A stretch of DNA of 54,728 nucleotides from a virus, in IMG/VR virus record IMGVR_UViG_3300044822_000131, positions 1 to 54,728 of that record; one strand, given 5' to 3'. Position numbers and translations under genes: made by a program. The notes beneath the pieces were generated by a model. It saw only the letters and a program-made list of their open reading frames with translations, did not search any database and was not told the origin of the DNA. Of the stretch, positions 1-7,860 are shown piece by piece. The stretch's first letter is position 1. The number at the start of each line of letters is the position of its first letter.

Positions 1-917
1 GCGAGGTCCTGGAGCTTCAGCGGTTGCTCCTCGTCGACACGATGGGCGAGCAGTTGCGTATCGTCCGCCTTCAAGTTGACGCCGTACTTCTCGAGGATGA
101 CCGCTCGGTCGAACGCGCTCGCATTGTGACCGACGAGCAGCCCGCCTCTATCGAGGTGCAGCTTCATGGCAGAAACGCTCTCGGCGATCCGTTCCTTCTC
201 GACGATGTAGATCGTGTGGCCGTTGTCGATCCCGAGGAAGCGCACCTCGAGTTCCGGGTCGCGCAGCGGACGGGCGTTCGTTTCGATGTCGAAGCCCCAC
301 AAACCCGAATGGCCTTCAAGGTCGCATCCGTCCCATATCTTCCAGCGCACGTCGACGCGTGTGAACCCGCCGCTTAAGAGCCGCCGGCCGGTCTGGAAGT
401 CTTGAATGATCTCGCCTTCGTGCGACGGCTCCCGGAGCGCGTAGGCCGGGTGCAGCGTCGGCATGATCTTCACGGGCGCCGTCACGGTGATAGACTTGTG
501 CGGCTCCTGTACCTGCCCCCGGTACTTCGTGATCCCCGAGAGTCCCGTAAGACTCTTGAGCGCTTCGTTCCCGAGCGCGAAGATAATGTCCGGTTTGACC
601 GCTTCGATCTCGCGGACGAGATGCGGCTTGCAGGCGTTGATCTCTTTCGCCGTCGGCTTTCTGTTTGCGGGCGGTCGGCAACGAACGGCGTTCGTGACGC
701 GCACGTCCTCGCGGCGCAGGTTCGCCGCCAAGAGCAGGTGATTCAGCAGCTTGCCCGATTCACCGACGAACGGGACGCCCGAGCGGTCCTCAGAGTCGCC
801 CGGCGCTTCGCCGACGAGCATGATCGTCGCGTCCTCCGGGCCGTTCCCGTTGAGCAGCTGCCGCGTCGCCGTTTTGTAGAGCGGGCAGGCGGTACAGGTC
901 GCCTCGGATTCGTTCAC
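1..917 (-). CDS. Uracil-DNA glycosylase / family A DNA polymerase fusion, N-terminal part (variant B)
   Basis: About 305 residues are visible; the gene runs off the left edge. The N-terminal domain is a family 4 uracil-DNA glycosylase: GEAPG-x-x-ED-x-x-G-x-PFVG, TNAVRCRPP, and a late LHPAYAL motif. Four cysteines (CTAC near residue 10, RC, ACKPHL) should bind a 4Fe-4S cluster. It is followed by the start of a DnaQ-like proofreading domain with exo I (FDIET) and exo II (GHNASAFD). The polymerase palm would lie outside the window. The same UDG-Pol A fusion is known from phage SPO1-type polymerases. The start is GTG at 917, overlapping the stop of the upstream helicase (GTGA). It is clearly homologous to, but diverged from, the complete copy at 52202-54583, and probably belongs to an alternative genome version. 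Confidence 0.85.
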   Translation of the reverse strand, partial: MNESEATCTACPLYKTATRQLLNGNGPEDATIMLVGEAPGDSEDRSGVPFVGESGKLLNHLLLAANLRREDVRVTNAVRCRPPANRKPTAKEINACKPHLVREIEAVKPDIIFALGNEALKSLTGLSGITKYRGQVQEPHKSITVTAPVKIMPTLHPAYALREPSHEGEIIQDFQTGRRLLSGGFTRVDVRWKIWDGCDLEGHSGLWGFDIETNARPLRDPELEVRFLGIDNGHTIYIVEKERIAESVSAMKLHLDRGGLLVGHNASAFDRAVILEKYGVNLKADDTQLLAHRVDEEQPLKLQDL

Positions 918-2464
918 AGCGTCAAGAACTCCAAGAAGTTCGTACGGCCGCGCAGCATGACCGAGGCGTCGAGCTTTTCCTTGACGACGCGCTTGGCAAA
1001 ACCGTCCGCGCTGTTCCGCATTTGAAAGTAGGTGATATGCGAGGTTAAGCCGGGGTGCCATATCCGGCGGCGCATTTGTTCGTGCATCGCCGGGTCCATC
1101 GACCAGGAATGAAAGAAGAGGTGCCGCGCGCGGGCAAGCGAGATCCCGACGCCGCCGACTTGCTCTTGGATAACGAGCACGCGCAGCGGTGTTTCGGCCG
1201 TCGAGTTTACGTCGAAGACCGAGAGCGCTGCGAGCGTTTCCGCCTCGGGCGTGTGGCCGTTGACGAGCGCGACGCTTTCAACGCCGTGCGCGTGCCCGAT
1301 CGCTTTGCGAAGCGCTTCGCCGGCAGCCGTGAACGCGTACGAGATGACGACCCGTTGCCCCATCGCGAGCGGTTCGGTTAGGTCCGAGAGCACCGCATCG
1401 GTCTTCGTGTGATGGATCCAGCGCAGGTCGCCCGTCCCCTCGTCGACCAAGAACCCGGCGCACAGTTGCAGGTGACGCAGCAGCTTCGTGAGCCGGTGCG
1501 TGCCGTCGACCGTGAGGTAGTCTTCTGCCAGCACAGACTCTTTGGCGAGTTCGTCGTAGAGCTTGCGCGCCCGTGGCGGGAAGTCGAGGTGCCGGGTCAC
1601 TTCGTTCCACGCTGACGGGCCGAAGTAGTCCTCGGCTTTCACGCGCTGCATGATCGAGAGCACGCGTTCGTAGAACTCCCCCTCGCGTTCGAGCCGCATC
1701 CGTTCGGGTTTGTTTTGGATGAACGGGTTGAGGTGAAAGTAGCGATCCAAGAACGCCTTTTTCGAGGTCCCAAACACGCTCGGATCGAGCACGACGTACT
1801 GCGCGTAAAAACTCGGAGCGCGCTGCGGGTCGGGCGTGCCCGAGAGCAGCCGCCGATACCCGGCACCTCGGGCGAGGCGCCGCAGCGCGCGCGAGCGGTG
1901 CGCGCCGGCCGACGAGATGAGGTGCGCTTCGTCCACGATGATCGCTTCCGGCCCCCACTTGCTTAGGAGGTCCGACAGCTTCTTCGAGGACGATCGCGCG
2001 CGGGCGAGCCGAGCTTCCGCGAGCGTGCCGAACGCCTCTCCCCGGAACAGGTAGGAGTCCTGCACGCGTTCGATCCGCTCGAAGTACACGTCGAGCGTGT
2101 CGAAGTTGAGCAGCAGCACGACGGGGGTGTTGCCCGCCGCGCCCGCAATCAGATCCTCGAGGACCTCCGCGCGCCAGGCCGTGTCGCTCTCGACGAGCGG
2201 AACGTAGTACCCAATCCCGCCCCCCGCGCTCGGGCGCCGGTAGCCTGCACGTTCAAGCTCGTCCGTCCACGTTAGGCGCAGCGGATTCTTCGGTCCGACG
2301 ATGAGCGTGCGCGCCACGCCGCGTTCGTGCTGTCGGCGCACGATTGCCGTAACTTCGGCGCGCGTCTTGCCGAGGCGCGGGTCGTACGCGAGATAAAACG
2401 CAGGCGCGAAGGCCCAATCGGAATACGCGTACTCTGCCTGGTAAGGACGTAACGGTTGAATCAT
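914..2464 (-). CDS. SNF2-like superfamily 2 helicase (variant B copy)
   Basis: A 516-residue DNA-dependent ATPase of the SNF2/DEAD-like class. Visible motifs in order: motif I (DPRLGKT, near residue 30), motif II (VDEAHL, near 177), motif III (LSGTPDP), and a motif VI-like segment (EQMRRRIWHPG, near 465). It should remodel or unwind DNA in phage replication or recombination. The ATG at 2464 lies 13 bases after the stop of the PAPS-reductase gene, behind a CCAGG ribosome site. It is a distant homologue of the helicase at 3227-4654: the middle parts align (for example DYFGPSAWNEVTRHLDF against DWFGKDRYQEIHRTVEM). It lies only in the left arm that the circular assembly would omit. Confidence 0.85.
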   Translation of the reverse strand: MIQPLRPYQAEYAYSDWAFAPAFYLAYDPRLGKTRAEVTAIVRRQHERGVARTLIVGPKNPLRLTWTDELERAGYRRPSAGGGIGYYVPLVESDTAWRAEVLEDLIAGAAGNTPVVLLLNFDTLDVYFERIERVQDSYLFRGEAFGTLAEARLARARSSSKKLSDLLSKWGPEAIIVDEAHLISSAGAHRSRALRRLARGAGYRRLLSGTPDPQRAPSFYAQYVVLDPSVFGTSKKAFLDRYFHLNPFIQNKPERMRLEREGEFYERVLSIMQRVKAEDYFGPSAWNEVTRHLDFPPRARKLYDELAKESVLAEDYLTVDGTHRLTKLLRHLQLCAGFLVDEGTGDLRWIHHTKTDAVLSDLTEPLAMGQRVVISYAFTAAGEALRKAIGHAHGVESVALVNGHTPEAETLAALSVFDVNSTAETPLRVLVIQEQVGGVGISLARARHLFFHSWSMDPAMHEQMRRRIWHPGLTSHITYFQMRNSADGFAKRVVKEKLDASVMLRGRTNFLEFLTL

Positions 2465-2468
2465 AGCA

Positions 2469-2626
2469 CCTGGAAGGTCACTTGCAACTCGCGCAGAGTT
2501 CGCCGCGCTTGCCGCTCGATCGGCGTCCCGGTGGCCGGGTTCCCCAAACAGCGTGCTTTCCTTTGGCCTCCACCTCTTCTTCGAGCGCGTGGATCCGGCG
2601 CGCTACGTCAGGGTAGAACGCCTCGA
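2469..2626. repeat. Internal copy of the 158-bp repeat shared with the window end
   Basis: Matches 54571-54728 at a constant offset of 52,102. The last 127 bases (2500-2626) are identical. There is one mismatch at 2499 and one at 2477, and similarity stops at 2469. It covers the 3' end of the PAPS-reductase gene and its junction with the next gene. The exact 127-bp run looks like an assembly overlap of one k-mer; see the finding on circularity. Confidence 0.95.
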
Positions 2627-3230
2627 TGTCCTTGATTTCTTCGGCGTGGGCAAATGCGCCGCACAGACACTCGCCGCTCATATGCAGTAGCGCCGCGACC
2701 TCACTCTCGGGTACGTCGTGCTCCTCGCGGTAGGCGCGCAGGTCGTCCTTCGTCCTGTCTAGGAATGGCGCTACCCAAACCTGCGCGCCTTTGCGCCTCA
2801 CTTCGACAACGTGTCCCATGCGCCGATCGGATTCGGATAGACGTACTCCGGTTATCAGCATGATGCGATCCCGCCGGCTTGTCTTGTGCTCACGCACGAG
2901 AGCCTCGATGCAGCGCTCCTTTAGCCGTGTATACATAAAGAGATGCCCGCCAGGCCCAGGGAACCCGTGTTCTAAGACGATCGCAGCGTAGGAAACCGGC
3001 GGATGGTATTCAAGCAACGGGATGCTGTAGCGAGAGCAAAAATCGTAGACGAACTCGCGTGTCTGCGGAATCCCGATCGTAGTGTTAATGTGGACCGCCG
3101 CGTCGGCGAGGCCGGCATGCCATACTGCGTGGAGTAGCGCCGCCGAATCGTTGCCGCCCGAAAACAGGACGAACCGATGCGAGCAGTCATGCTCGGTGGA
3201 TGCGCGGGCAATTATCTCTTGGAAGCTCAT
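2478..3230 (-). CDS. PAPS-reductase-family / N-type ATP pyrophosphatase protein
   Basis: 250 residues. The adenylate-binding PP-loop SGGNDS is near residue 24, typical of PAPS reductase and related enzymes that adenylate a substrate. Cysteines in GECLCGAFA and the terminal CASCK could carry sulfur or bind metal. Such genes are common in phages and are variously linked to sulfur assimilation or base/DNA modification; the sequence does not decide which. Its ATG overlaps the stop of the upstream helicase (ATGA at 3227-3230). Its 3' end (from 2500) is the segment repeated at the right end of the window. It is followed by a helicase gene here, but directly by a polymerase gene in the right-hand copy. 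Confidence 0.8.
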   Translation of the reverse strand: MSFQEIIARASTEHDCSHRFVLFSGGNDSAALLHAVWHAGLADAAVHINTTIGIPQTREFVYDFCSRYSIPLLEYHPPVSYAAIVLEHGFPGPGGHLFMYTRLKERCIEALVREHKTSRRDRIMLITGVRLSESDRRMGHVVEVRRKGAQVWVAPFLDRTKDDLRAYREEHDVPESEVAALLHMSGECLCGAFAHAEEIKDIEAFYPDVARRIHALEEEVEAKGKHAVWGTRPPGRRSSGKRGELCASCK

Positions 3231-4654
3231 GCCGCGGCCCGCTTGCGGCGGATGCGGCCGAAGACGAGGCTCTCGCGGTCGGCGTTGCGGAGGGACTCGT
3301 GCAGGTCGCGCTTGTCGGCCAGCAGGTTCGCCACGAACGCATCGACCGTTCCGTCGACGTCGTAGTACGTGATCGTGCGCGGGACCGGGGCGCTGCCGTC
3401 GTGCTTGTAGACGCGATCCCGGCTCTGCTCGTCGTCGGTGAACGAGAACGTCCGCGAGAGGTAGGCGAGGTGCCGGCCCTCGCGCAGCGACACGCCCTCG
3501 GACCCCGACTGCATTTGGACGACGATTGCCGCCGCACCGGGGAAGGCGTTGAACGCTTCGATGTCCTCGGCCCCGGTGCCACGGCCCAAGCGGAACACCG
3601 GCATGTCAGGGAACGCGCGGCCGATCGTGGTTGCGGCCACCTCGCCTTCGTGGACGAAGCGGTGGAACACGACGATCTTCTCGTCCGACGCGACGATCTC
3701 GTCCATGTCGGCGATCAGCGCGTCGATCTTGGCCTGGTGCATCGGCAGCGCGCCCTTGGTCGTGCCGTCGGCGTCGAGGTCGGGCAGGAAGCCCGAGGTG
3801 AGCTGCTGGAGGCGCATCAGCCGCACGGCGGCGTTGGTGGCGGTGATCGTGGCCCAATCGTCGGATTGCAGGACCCACTCCTTGGCGAGCCGGTGGTAGA
3901 GGTTCCACGCTCGCGCGGGCATCTCGACCGTGCGGTGAATCTCTTGGTAGCGGTCCTTGCCGAACCAGTCCTCGCGCCGGTAGATGGCTGCCACCTTCAG
4001 GATCATCGCTTGGAGCTCGTCGACGTTGATGTGCGCCAGCACGCGCGAGGTATACATCGCGTCGCGGACGAGGAAGCGCTGGGCGAACCGCTCGTAGCTG
4101 GAGGGCCAGTTGTCGGGGTCGAGCGGCGCGAGCTGCGACCACAGCGAGCCGTAGTGGCGGGGGGCCGGCGTGCCGGTGAGGCTGCGGACGTAGGGTGTGG
4201 TGCGCGCGAGCTTGCGGTAGGCCCGGCCCCGATCGGTCGAGATCCCGCAGTAGTTGTGGCTCTCGTCGGCTACGAAAACGTCGAGCTTGGGGACGCCTGC
4301 GAAGGCGGCGTTCGCGAGCTTGTCGCGGTTGATGATGGCGACGCCCTCCCAGGCGGGGTCCGACACGAAGCGCTCGGCGGCGAGCCCACTGAGGTCGTAG
4401 AGCTCGTGCGTCGGGATGCCTGCGTCACCGAGCACCGACTTCCAGGTCGGGCCGACTTTGAGCGGCGCGGTCACGAGCGCCCGCCGCCACGCGCCGGCCC
4501 GCCGGCGCAGGGTGAGCGCTATCGCGTTCGTCTTGCCCATCCGGGGCGCGGCGTGAATCGCGCGCTTCGGGAGGTCGCCGTTGGTTTGGTCCTCGAGCCG
4601 CTCCCATTCGTAGGGGCCCTCGGGCTCGGGCAGTTTCCAGGGCCCGAGCTTCAT
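3227..4654 (-). CDS. SNF2-like superfamily 2 helicase
   Basis: 475 residues. Motif I is AAPRMGKTNA near residue 38, motif II VADESHN near 130, and the SAT-like motif III is LTGTPAP. The C-terminal RecA lobe carries VQMQSGSEGVSL and a motif VI-like QSRDRVYKHDG. A DNA-dependent ATPase for replication or recombination is the likely role. The ATG at 4654 overlaps the HTH gene stop (ATGA), and the gene overlaps the downstream PAPS-reductase gene by four bases, so the three are probably cotranslated. A second homologue exists at 914-2464. Confidence 0.85.
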   Translation of the reverse strand: MKLGPWKLPEPEGPYEWERLEDQTNGDLPKRAIHAAPRMGKTNAIALTLRRRAGAWRRALVTAPLKVGPTWKSVLGDAGIPTHELYDLSGLAAERFVSDPAWEGVAIINRDKLANAAFAGVPKLDVFVADESHNYCGISTDRGRAYRKLARTTPYVRSLTGTPAPRHYGSLWSQLAPLDPDNWPSSYERFAQRFLVRDAMYTSRVLAHINVDELQAMILKVAAIYRREDWFGKDRYQEIHRTVEMPARAWNLYHRLAKEWVLQSDDWATITATNAAVRLMRLQQLTSGFLPDLDADGTTKGALPMHQAKIDALIADMDEIVASDEKIVVFHRFVHEGEVAATTIGRAFPDMPVFRLGRGTGAEDIEAFNAFPGAAAIVVQMQSGSEGVSLREGRHLAYLSRTFSFTDDEQSRDRVYKHDGSAPVPRTITYYDVDGTVDAFVANLLADKRDLHESLRNADRESLVFGRIRRKRAAA

Positions 4655-4857
4655 GGACTCAGCAGCCCGGCTTCCACGCAGGCCCGAAGCAGGGCGGCGT
4701 GCTCGGCCCGCGCCCGCCGTTCAAGGCGAGAGACCTTCGTCTGCGTGATCCCGAGCTCTTTGGCTATGTCGTACTGGCTCCAACCCTTGGTGGCGCGCAG
4801 CGCTCGGATGCGCTTGAGGAGCAAGGCGTCGCGCTCGGCGCGTTCTGCTTTTGTCAT
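4651..4857 (-). CDS. XRE-type helix-turn-helix regulator, probably leaderless
   Basis: 68 residues from ATG 4857. A Cro/CI-type HTH is clear: GWSQYDIAKELGITQTKVSR, then a basic helix and a short C-terminal tail with no peptidase domain. It probably represses or autoregulates the early operon. Earlier in-frame starts exist (ATG 4869, TTG 4893). However, a good promoter (TTGACT at 4893-4888, 17-bp spacer, TATGAT at 4870-4865) puts the expected transcription start at the A of ATG 4857. I chose that start, which would give a leaderless mRNA as for lambda cI from PRM. It overlaps the helicase start by four bases. Operator-like repeats lie just upstream at 4918-4991. Confidence 0.75.
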   Translation of the reverse strand: MTKAERAERDALLLKRIRALRATKGWSQYDIAKELGITQTKVSRLERRARAEHAALLRACVEAGLLSP

Positions 4858-4864
4858 GGTACTC

Positions 4865-4893
4865 ATCATATCCGACTCAGTTAAACGAGTCAA
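4865..4893 (-). promoter_or_regulatory. Sigma-70-type promoter for the HTH gene
   Basis: Reading leftward: -35 TTGACT (4893-4888), 17-bp spacer, -10 TATGAT (4870-4865). Both hexamers match the consensus at five of six positions and spacing is ideal. Seven bases after the -10 is the A of ATG 4857, so the transcript may lack a leader. Confidence 0.7.
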
Positions 4894-4917
4894 TGAGGAG
4901 TAAGTGTAAACTGCCTA

Positions 4918-4977
4918 TGTATCATGTATCATGTATCACTAATATATAGATTTTTGTGATACATGATACATGATACA
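4918..4977. repeat. Perfect 22-bp inverted repeat made of three 7-bp units per arm
   Basis: Arms 4918-4939 and 4956-4977 are exact reverse complements, separated by an AT-only-but-one 16-bp spacer. Each arm is three tandem copies of GTATCAT (last unit GTATCAC). It lies between the primase stop and the HTH promoter, so it is an operator array or a small replication origin. The AT-rich spacer in a GC-rich genome fits either. As RNA it would fold into a 22-bp hairpin; reading leftward there is no U-tract after it, so a terminator is less likely. Confidence 0.85.
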
Positions 4978-4991
4978 CGAACAGATGTTCG
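4978..4991. promoter_or_regulatory. LexA (SOS box)-like palindrome
   Basis: CGAACAGATGTTCG fits the Gram-positive LexA/DinR consensus CGAAC-RNRY-GTTCG at every position. It directly abuts the inverted-repeat array and ends one base before the primase stop codon, about 85 bp upstream of the HTH promoter -35. If bound by host LexA it would tie this promoter region to DNA damage. It could be chance: one 14-bp match in 54 kb, and no second copy was seen. Confidence 0.5.
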
Positions 4992-6716
4992 CTATTTTTC
5001 TGCCCGTAGATACCGCATGACCGTGTTGCGCGTTACCCCGAGCGCCGCCTCGATCTCCTTGATCGAAGCGCCGTCCGCTCGCATCTCGCGCGCCTGCTCG
5101 GCCCGGCTTGCGGCGGCTTCGCCCCGGTCGACCGGCTCCTCAATGTCGCCCGCCTGCGCCGAGGAGAGCGACACCCGTTCGGGGTCGCTGGGCAGCACGA
5201 GCTCCAAGGGCACGAGCGAGCCGTCTTCGAGCCGCTCCATTTGGACCGAGCCGTCGCGGGGGTCGACGAGCACCCGCGGCTCGCCCGTGAAGTCCAGGGC
5301 GTAGCCGGGCTCCGGCCAGTTTGTCTTCTCCACGGTGAGCCGCAACGGCCCGCCCGGCTTGCGGGTGGCGCGCAAGAACACCCGCGCCACGTTTCGCATC
5401 TCGGTCGAGCCGAGGTACGCCCCGCCCTTGTTCTCGTGGAAGGTGCCCACGATCGTGCAGCCGGTGCGGGTCGCGATGTCGGCCAGCGCCCCAAGCGCCG
5501 TTCGTGCCCGCTCGGCCGCGTTTTGGCCCTTCTCGTGCTCGAAGTGGGTGTAGATGCTGTCCAAGTACAGGAAACCGCAGCCGGACTCCACCAGGGCAGC
5601 GGAAAGGGCCGTTGCGTCGCGGGGAAGTTGGAGGCTCGAGCCGACCGGGATGTGATACAGCCGCGAGAGGTCCGCGCCGAGCACGGCTGCGGTCAGCGCG
5701 AAGATTTGGAACGGCTCCTCGACCCCGACATGGCCGAACAGGCCGCCCGCCCGCGTCACTCGCGCGGCCATCCACGAGAGGAGGCGCGACTTGCCGATGC
5801 CCCCCTCACCGTAGAGCAGCACCATCTCCCCCTTGGGGAAGAACCGCTCTAGCCACCACTCCTTCGCCTCGACGACGAGGTCCGAGTCTGCTGCCACCTT
5901 CCACCCCTCCGGCCGCAGGCGCACCGCCGGCGCGTCCGGCGACCCCAGCTCCCACTTGGCTGCCGACTTCGCGATGCGGGCCGCGTCGCGGGCCGAGTAC
6001 AGCCCGCGCGCCGGGTCCTGCTCCAGCACCCCCGAGCCGATGATGCCGGTGAGCATGGCGGCGATCGCGCCCTCGGAGAAGCGCCGGGGCCCCCGTAGGA
6101 ACCCCGCGATCTTGGCAAGCTCGTTGTCGTTCTCGCCGATCGGGATCTTGTCGCGCTCCTCGAGCGCGAGCGCCATCTCAATGTCGCCGTGGTCGGTCGC
6201 CCGCTCCAGCAGCCAGTCCGGTGCGGGTGCCGGCGCGCGGTCGTCGATCACATGGTAGCGGAACCCGCCCTCGCGCAGCGAGCCGGGCCCCACGATGTAC
6301 CCCTTGGCCTTGATGTCCCCGATGACGGTCTGCCGGCCGTTCTCGTCGGCCACGACGTATTTGCAGTTGCGCCCCTCCCAGCCCGGCGGCACCGTGAACA
6401 GCGCATGCACGCCGCGCAGCGTCTTCTGCCGCCAGGTCGGCCCGAGCCGCCGCAGCTCCGCCTCGGCTAGTGGCCCCCCAACGTCGAAGTCGGCCAGGAG
6501 GAATTGTCCGTCGAGCGCGATCCCGATGTTGGTATCTTCGCCCCAATCCAAGAACATGTCCTGAGAGACCGCGGAGCGGTGGCCGTGCGCGGCCTTGGGC
6601 TCCTTGCCGGTCGAGATGCGCCCGTTGGGCATAACGTCGCCGGGCTGATAGAGATGCAGCAGCCGCGCGCCGGGCGGGAGTCCCGCACGCACGCTGCGAT
6701 TAGCCTCGGCGCTCAT
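4992..6716 (-). CDS. Bifunctional primase-polymerase / RepA-like helicase
   Basis: 574 residues from ATG 6716, which overlaps the upstream stop (ATGA). The N-terminal third is a prim-pol (archaeo-eukaryotic primase-like) domain with LLADFDVGG as the DxD metal site. The central domain is a RecA-fold ATPase of the AAA_25/RepA class: Walker A LLYGEGGIGKSRLL, Walker B CGFLYLDSIYTH. The C-terminus is an HTH (GASIKEIEAALGVTRNTVMR) that may bind the origin. One protein could thus melt, unwind and prime at the phage origin. An in-frame upstream extension to 6905 overlaps the preceding gene and is unlikely to be used. Confidence 0.85.
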   Translation of the reverse strand: MSAEANRSVRAGLPPGARLLHLYQPGDVMPNGRISTGKEPKAAHGHRSAVSQDMFLDWGEDTNIGIALDGQFLLADFDVGGPLAEAELRRLGPTWRQKTLRGVHALFTVPPGWEGRNCKYVVADENGRQTVIGDIKAKGYIVGPGSLREGGFRYHVIDDRAPAPAPDWLLERATDHGDIEMALALEERDKIPIGENDNELAKIAGFLRGPRRFSEGAIAAMLTGIIGSGVLEQDPARGLYSARDAARIAKSAAKWELGSPDAPAVRLRPEGWKVAADSDLVVEAKEWWLERFFPKGEMVLLYGEGGIGKSRLLSWMAARVTRAGGLFGHVGVEEPFQIFALTAAVLGADLSRLYHIPVGSSLQLPRDATALSAALVESGCGFLYLDSIYTHFEHEKGQNAAERARTALGALADIATRTGCTIVGTFHENKGGAYLGSTEMRNVARVFLRATRKPGGPLRLTVEKTNWPEPGYALDFTGEPRVLVDPRDGSVQMERLEDGSLVPLELVLPSDPERVSLSSAQAGDIEEPVDRGEAAASRAEQAREMRADGASIKEIEAALGVTRNTVMRYLRAEK

Positions 6717-6934
6717 ACGTCGCGCCTTAAGGACGCGATAAACGCCGTTGTCTCCGCTAAGGCTGCCATGTACTCTGCCGAAGGTTGTTTGTCGCGCTCC
6801 TGGCCTGGGCGGTATGCGGCCCAAATCCGATCCCGGAGCGACTTCGGAAGCATGAACCAATGCCTCTTGCACATATGCATCCTCGGCGGGACCGGCACCT
6901 CGCACCCTGGGGCATGGCAGTGGTGTTCGCTCAT
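6713..6934 (-). CDS. Small Cys/His (zinc-finger-like) protein
   Basis: 73 residues. HCHAPGCEVPVPPRMHMCKRHW resembles the Cys/His box of small phage and prophage proteins with a downstream SLRDRIWAAYRPGQ segment. It probably binds one zinc ion; function unknown. It is joined to both neighbours by ATGA overlaps and is the gene just upstream of the primase. Confidence 0.75.
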   Translation of the reverse strand: MSEHHCHAPGCEVPVPPRMHMCKRHWFMLPKSLRDRIWAAYRPGQERDKQPSAEYMAALAETTAFIASLRRDV

Positions 6935-7230
6935 ACGTCGCTTTGCTTTGTCATCGTACTCTTTTTCTTGCGCCGCTTTGCACGAAGCGCAGTCAGCGTC
7001 TTAGCGTTACGGTAGCGCTGCCGTCGCACGTTGATGTAGTAGCGAGCGTTAGCAGCACGACGCTCGCACAGGTCGGAGCAGTACTTGGGTATGCGACAGA
7101 CGTAGAGCGCGTTCATTTGCCGCTCTAGCGGGATGGTCCCGAAGCAGCGCTCGCATTTCCGCATTTCGTCATACGTCGCATCCCGGCGCTCCCTCTTGGG
7201 GAGCATGACGACGTCGTTCGTTTTCCTCAT
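6931..7230 (-). CDS. Small basic zinc-ribbon-like protein
   Basis: 99 residues. Cysteines in CERCFGTIP and later CSDLCERRAANARYY suggest a zinc ribbon; the C-terminal third is rich in Arg/Lys (LRAKRRKKKS). DNA or RNA binding is a guess. ATGA overlaps on both sides. Confidence 0.65.
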   Translation of the reverse strand: MRKTNDVVMLPKRERRDATYDEMRKCERCFGTIPLERQMNALYVCRIPKYCSDLCERRAANARYYINVRRQRYRNAKTLTALRAKRRKKKSTMTKQSDV

Positions 7231-7565
7231 TCGTCATACACCCCCGAATCGGCGGCGAACCGCCCCGTAGTTTCGTCGTGAACGTGGTTCCAGCAGTTCT
7301 CCGCGTGTGACATGTCGCGAAGGTGCTCGGGATTGAAGCAGAGCGTTTGCTCGCATGCGTGGTCGACCTCACCCGCGGGCCACACGCCGTTGAAATAGGC
7401 GAAGCTCATACGGTGCACGAGAACGGTGCGCCGCTCATACGACATTTTGCCGTAGCGCCGGCCCGATCGGGAAACGCAGTACGCGCCGGTCCACAGCCAG
7501 CAGCCGGCGGGGTCGATGAGCCGCCGCCGAAGCAGCCGCTCACCGACCGTTAGCCGCGCCGTCAC
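7227..7565 (-). CDS. HNH endonuclease (HNH_3 type)
   Basis: 112 residues from GTG 7565 (GTGA overlap). The AP2/HNH homing-type pattern is clear: CWLWTGA, then KMSYERRTVLVHRMSFAYF, EVDHACEQTLCFNPEHL and a final Asn in AENC. His/Asn residues in VHR, DHAC and NPEHL form the beta-beta-alpha metal nuclease. It sits as a normal cistron in the operon rather than in an intron, so it could be a free-standing homing or packaging-type nuclease. A longer in-frame start at 7667 would run back into the preceding gene. Confidence 0.8.
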   Translation of the reverse strand: MTARLTVGERLLRRRLIDPAGCWLWTGAYCVSRSGRRYGKMSYERRTVLVHRMSFAYFNGVWPAGEVDHACEQTLCFNPEHLRDMSHAENCWNHVHDETTGRFAADSGVYDE

Positions 7566-7768
7566 GGAGTTTGGTTCCCCATGTAGCCCAGCACTCTCCG
7601 CAAAAAGCACTCTCCGCAAACGTGTCGGTCGCGCCCGCGCGGGCGTGTCACACGCACCGTATGCCATCCGCGCGGGATGCCTTTGGAGATTGGGGTTCCT
7701 TGTTTGACGTTCCGTGACTCAGCCGTCTTGCAAAAGTCACAGCCGTAGGTGTAGGTGATTGTTATCAC
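7562..7768 (-). CDS. Small double-CxxC protein
   Basis: 68 residues from GTG 7768. Two knuckles, CDFC and CGEC, are about 40 residues apart (YGCDFCKTAES and HVCGECFLRRVL), a likely zinc ribbon. Function not recognised. GTGA overlaps with both neighbours fix both ends. Confidence 0.65.
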   Translation of the reverse strand: MITITYTYGCDFCKTAESRNVKQGTPISKGIPRGWHTVRVTRPRGRDRHVCGECFLRRVLGYMGNQTP

Positions 7769-7860
7769 GGAAGCGGCACCCACGCCCACACCACGCGCGC
7801 CGCAGCGTAAGCCGCGATGAGCACGATCCCAATTCCAACTCCGTCGCTATACCATTTCAT
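7765..7860 (-). CDS. Tiny membrane protein, 31 residues
   Basis: Translates as one hydrophobic span (VGIGIVLIAAYAAARVVWAW) ending in VPLP. ATG 7860 overlaps the upstream stop as TAATG and its own TGA overlaps the next GTG, so both ends are locked to neighbours. The absence of a free gap supports it as a real gene. Role unknown. Confidence 0.6.
   Translation of the reverse strand: MKWYSDGVGIGIVLIAAYAAARVVWAWVPLP

Noticed and set aside
3200-4903. 567-codon open frame on the plus strand
   Set aside because: Antisense shadow of the SNF2 helicase; no domain motifs, GC-rich codon symmetry explains it.
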